Assembly: GCA_039933215.1 (NCBI GenBank)
Contig: JBDTOO010000047.1
Coordinates: 1-28,820 of the forward strand
Reading direction: 5' to 3'
From: JALYUA01 sp039933215
GTDB taxonomy: Bacteria; Acidobacteriota; Thermoanaerobaculia; UBA5066; Gp7-AA6
Length of the DNA: 28,820 nucleotides
The notes under the pieces are model-generated. The model saw nothing but the letters and a program-made list of their open reading frames with translations. It did no database searches and was not told the DNA's origin. Positions 28,788 to 28,820 of the stretch are shown here, piece after piece. Numbering within the stretch: the first letter of the stretch is position 1; the number at the start of each line of letters is the position of its first letter. The position numbers and the translations under genes are program-made.

Positions 28788-28820
28788 ATGAAGAAGCCCG
28801 TCTGGCACTCCACGACCGTC
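28788..28820 (+). CDS. hslV: Probable start of HslV, the ATP-dependent protease peptidase subunit (truncated by window end)
   Basis: Only 11 codons are visible, MKKPVWHSTTV. HslV precursors begin with a short leader followed by (H/R)-(A/S)-T-T-(I/V), where the Thr after the leader becomes the N-terminal nucleophile; H-S-T-T-V fits this well. Position supports it: hslV (clpQ) follows xerC (codV) in the dprA-topA-trmFO-xerC-hslV-hslU order known from Bacillus. With so few residues this is a prediction, not an identification. Confidence 0.55.
   Translation, partial: MKKPVWHSTTV

Overview
The window is G+C-rich, densely packed bacterial DNA with a Gram-negative cell plan: an outer-membrane beta-barrel protein ending in Phe, a periplasmic lipoprotein, Sco and cytochrome c. 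Many adjacent genes on one strand overlap by 4 bp (ATGA, GTGA or TTGA). The gene families, the deoxyxylulose-phosphate-independent PdxS/PdxT route to vitamin B6, and the protease/propeller/barrel fusion would fit Acidobacteriota or a related phylum. That placement is inference; there is no rRNA or other decisive marker.

Layout. (1) 1-2586: the C-terminal part of gyrA, then a transaldolase-fold protein that has lost its Schiff-base lysine, then a small DUF507 protein. (2) 2587-8138: an AT-rich control region, a MocR/PdxR-type regulator, a heptamer repeat array, and a tight run pdxS-pdxT-enoyl-CoA hydratase/isomerase-NAT-like protein. (3) 8135-10009: a metallo-beta-lactamase phosphodiesterase on the minus strand, a histone-H1-like protein on the plus strand, a strong bidirectional terminator and an inverted octamer repeat. 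(4) 10010-14014, minus strand: an envelope operon of TPR lipoprotein, CsgG/TolB-N-like secreted protein and a 966-residue metalloprotease/beta-propeller/beta-barrel fusion. (5) 14194-28820: dprA, topA, trmFO, xerC and probably hslV, in the order known from Firmicutes such as Bacillus subtilis. Between them lie extra genes: DUF2207 and DUF3592-like membrane proteins with DUF3052, a threonine/serine PLP lyase, a metal-handling cassette (DUF4198, CusF-Sco fusion, cytochrome c) and an S41 protease.

Two signals run through the window. First, the longer gene-free gaps are filled with short tandem repeats: 7-bp units at 4386-4567, 18201-18459 and 26301-26527, and an 8-bp unit at 9800-9948. Three of the four are arranged head-to-head so that the transcript could fold. 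The arrays after topA and before xerC fall where the ancestral dprA-topA-trmFO-xerC-hslV order is interrupted. Second, many genes have a TANNNT box only 6-10 nt before the start codon and no Shine-Dalgarno sequence, which predicts widespread leaderless transcripts.

No tRNA, rRNA, CRISPR array, insertion sequence or prophage was seen.
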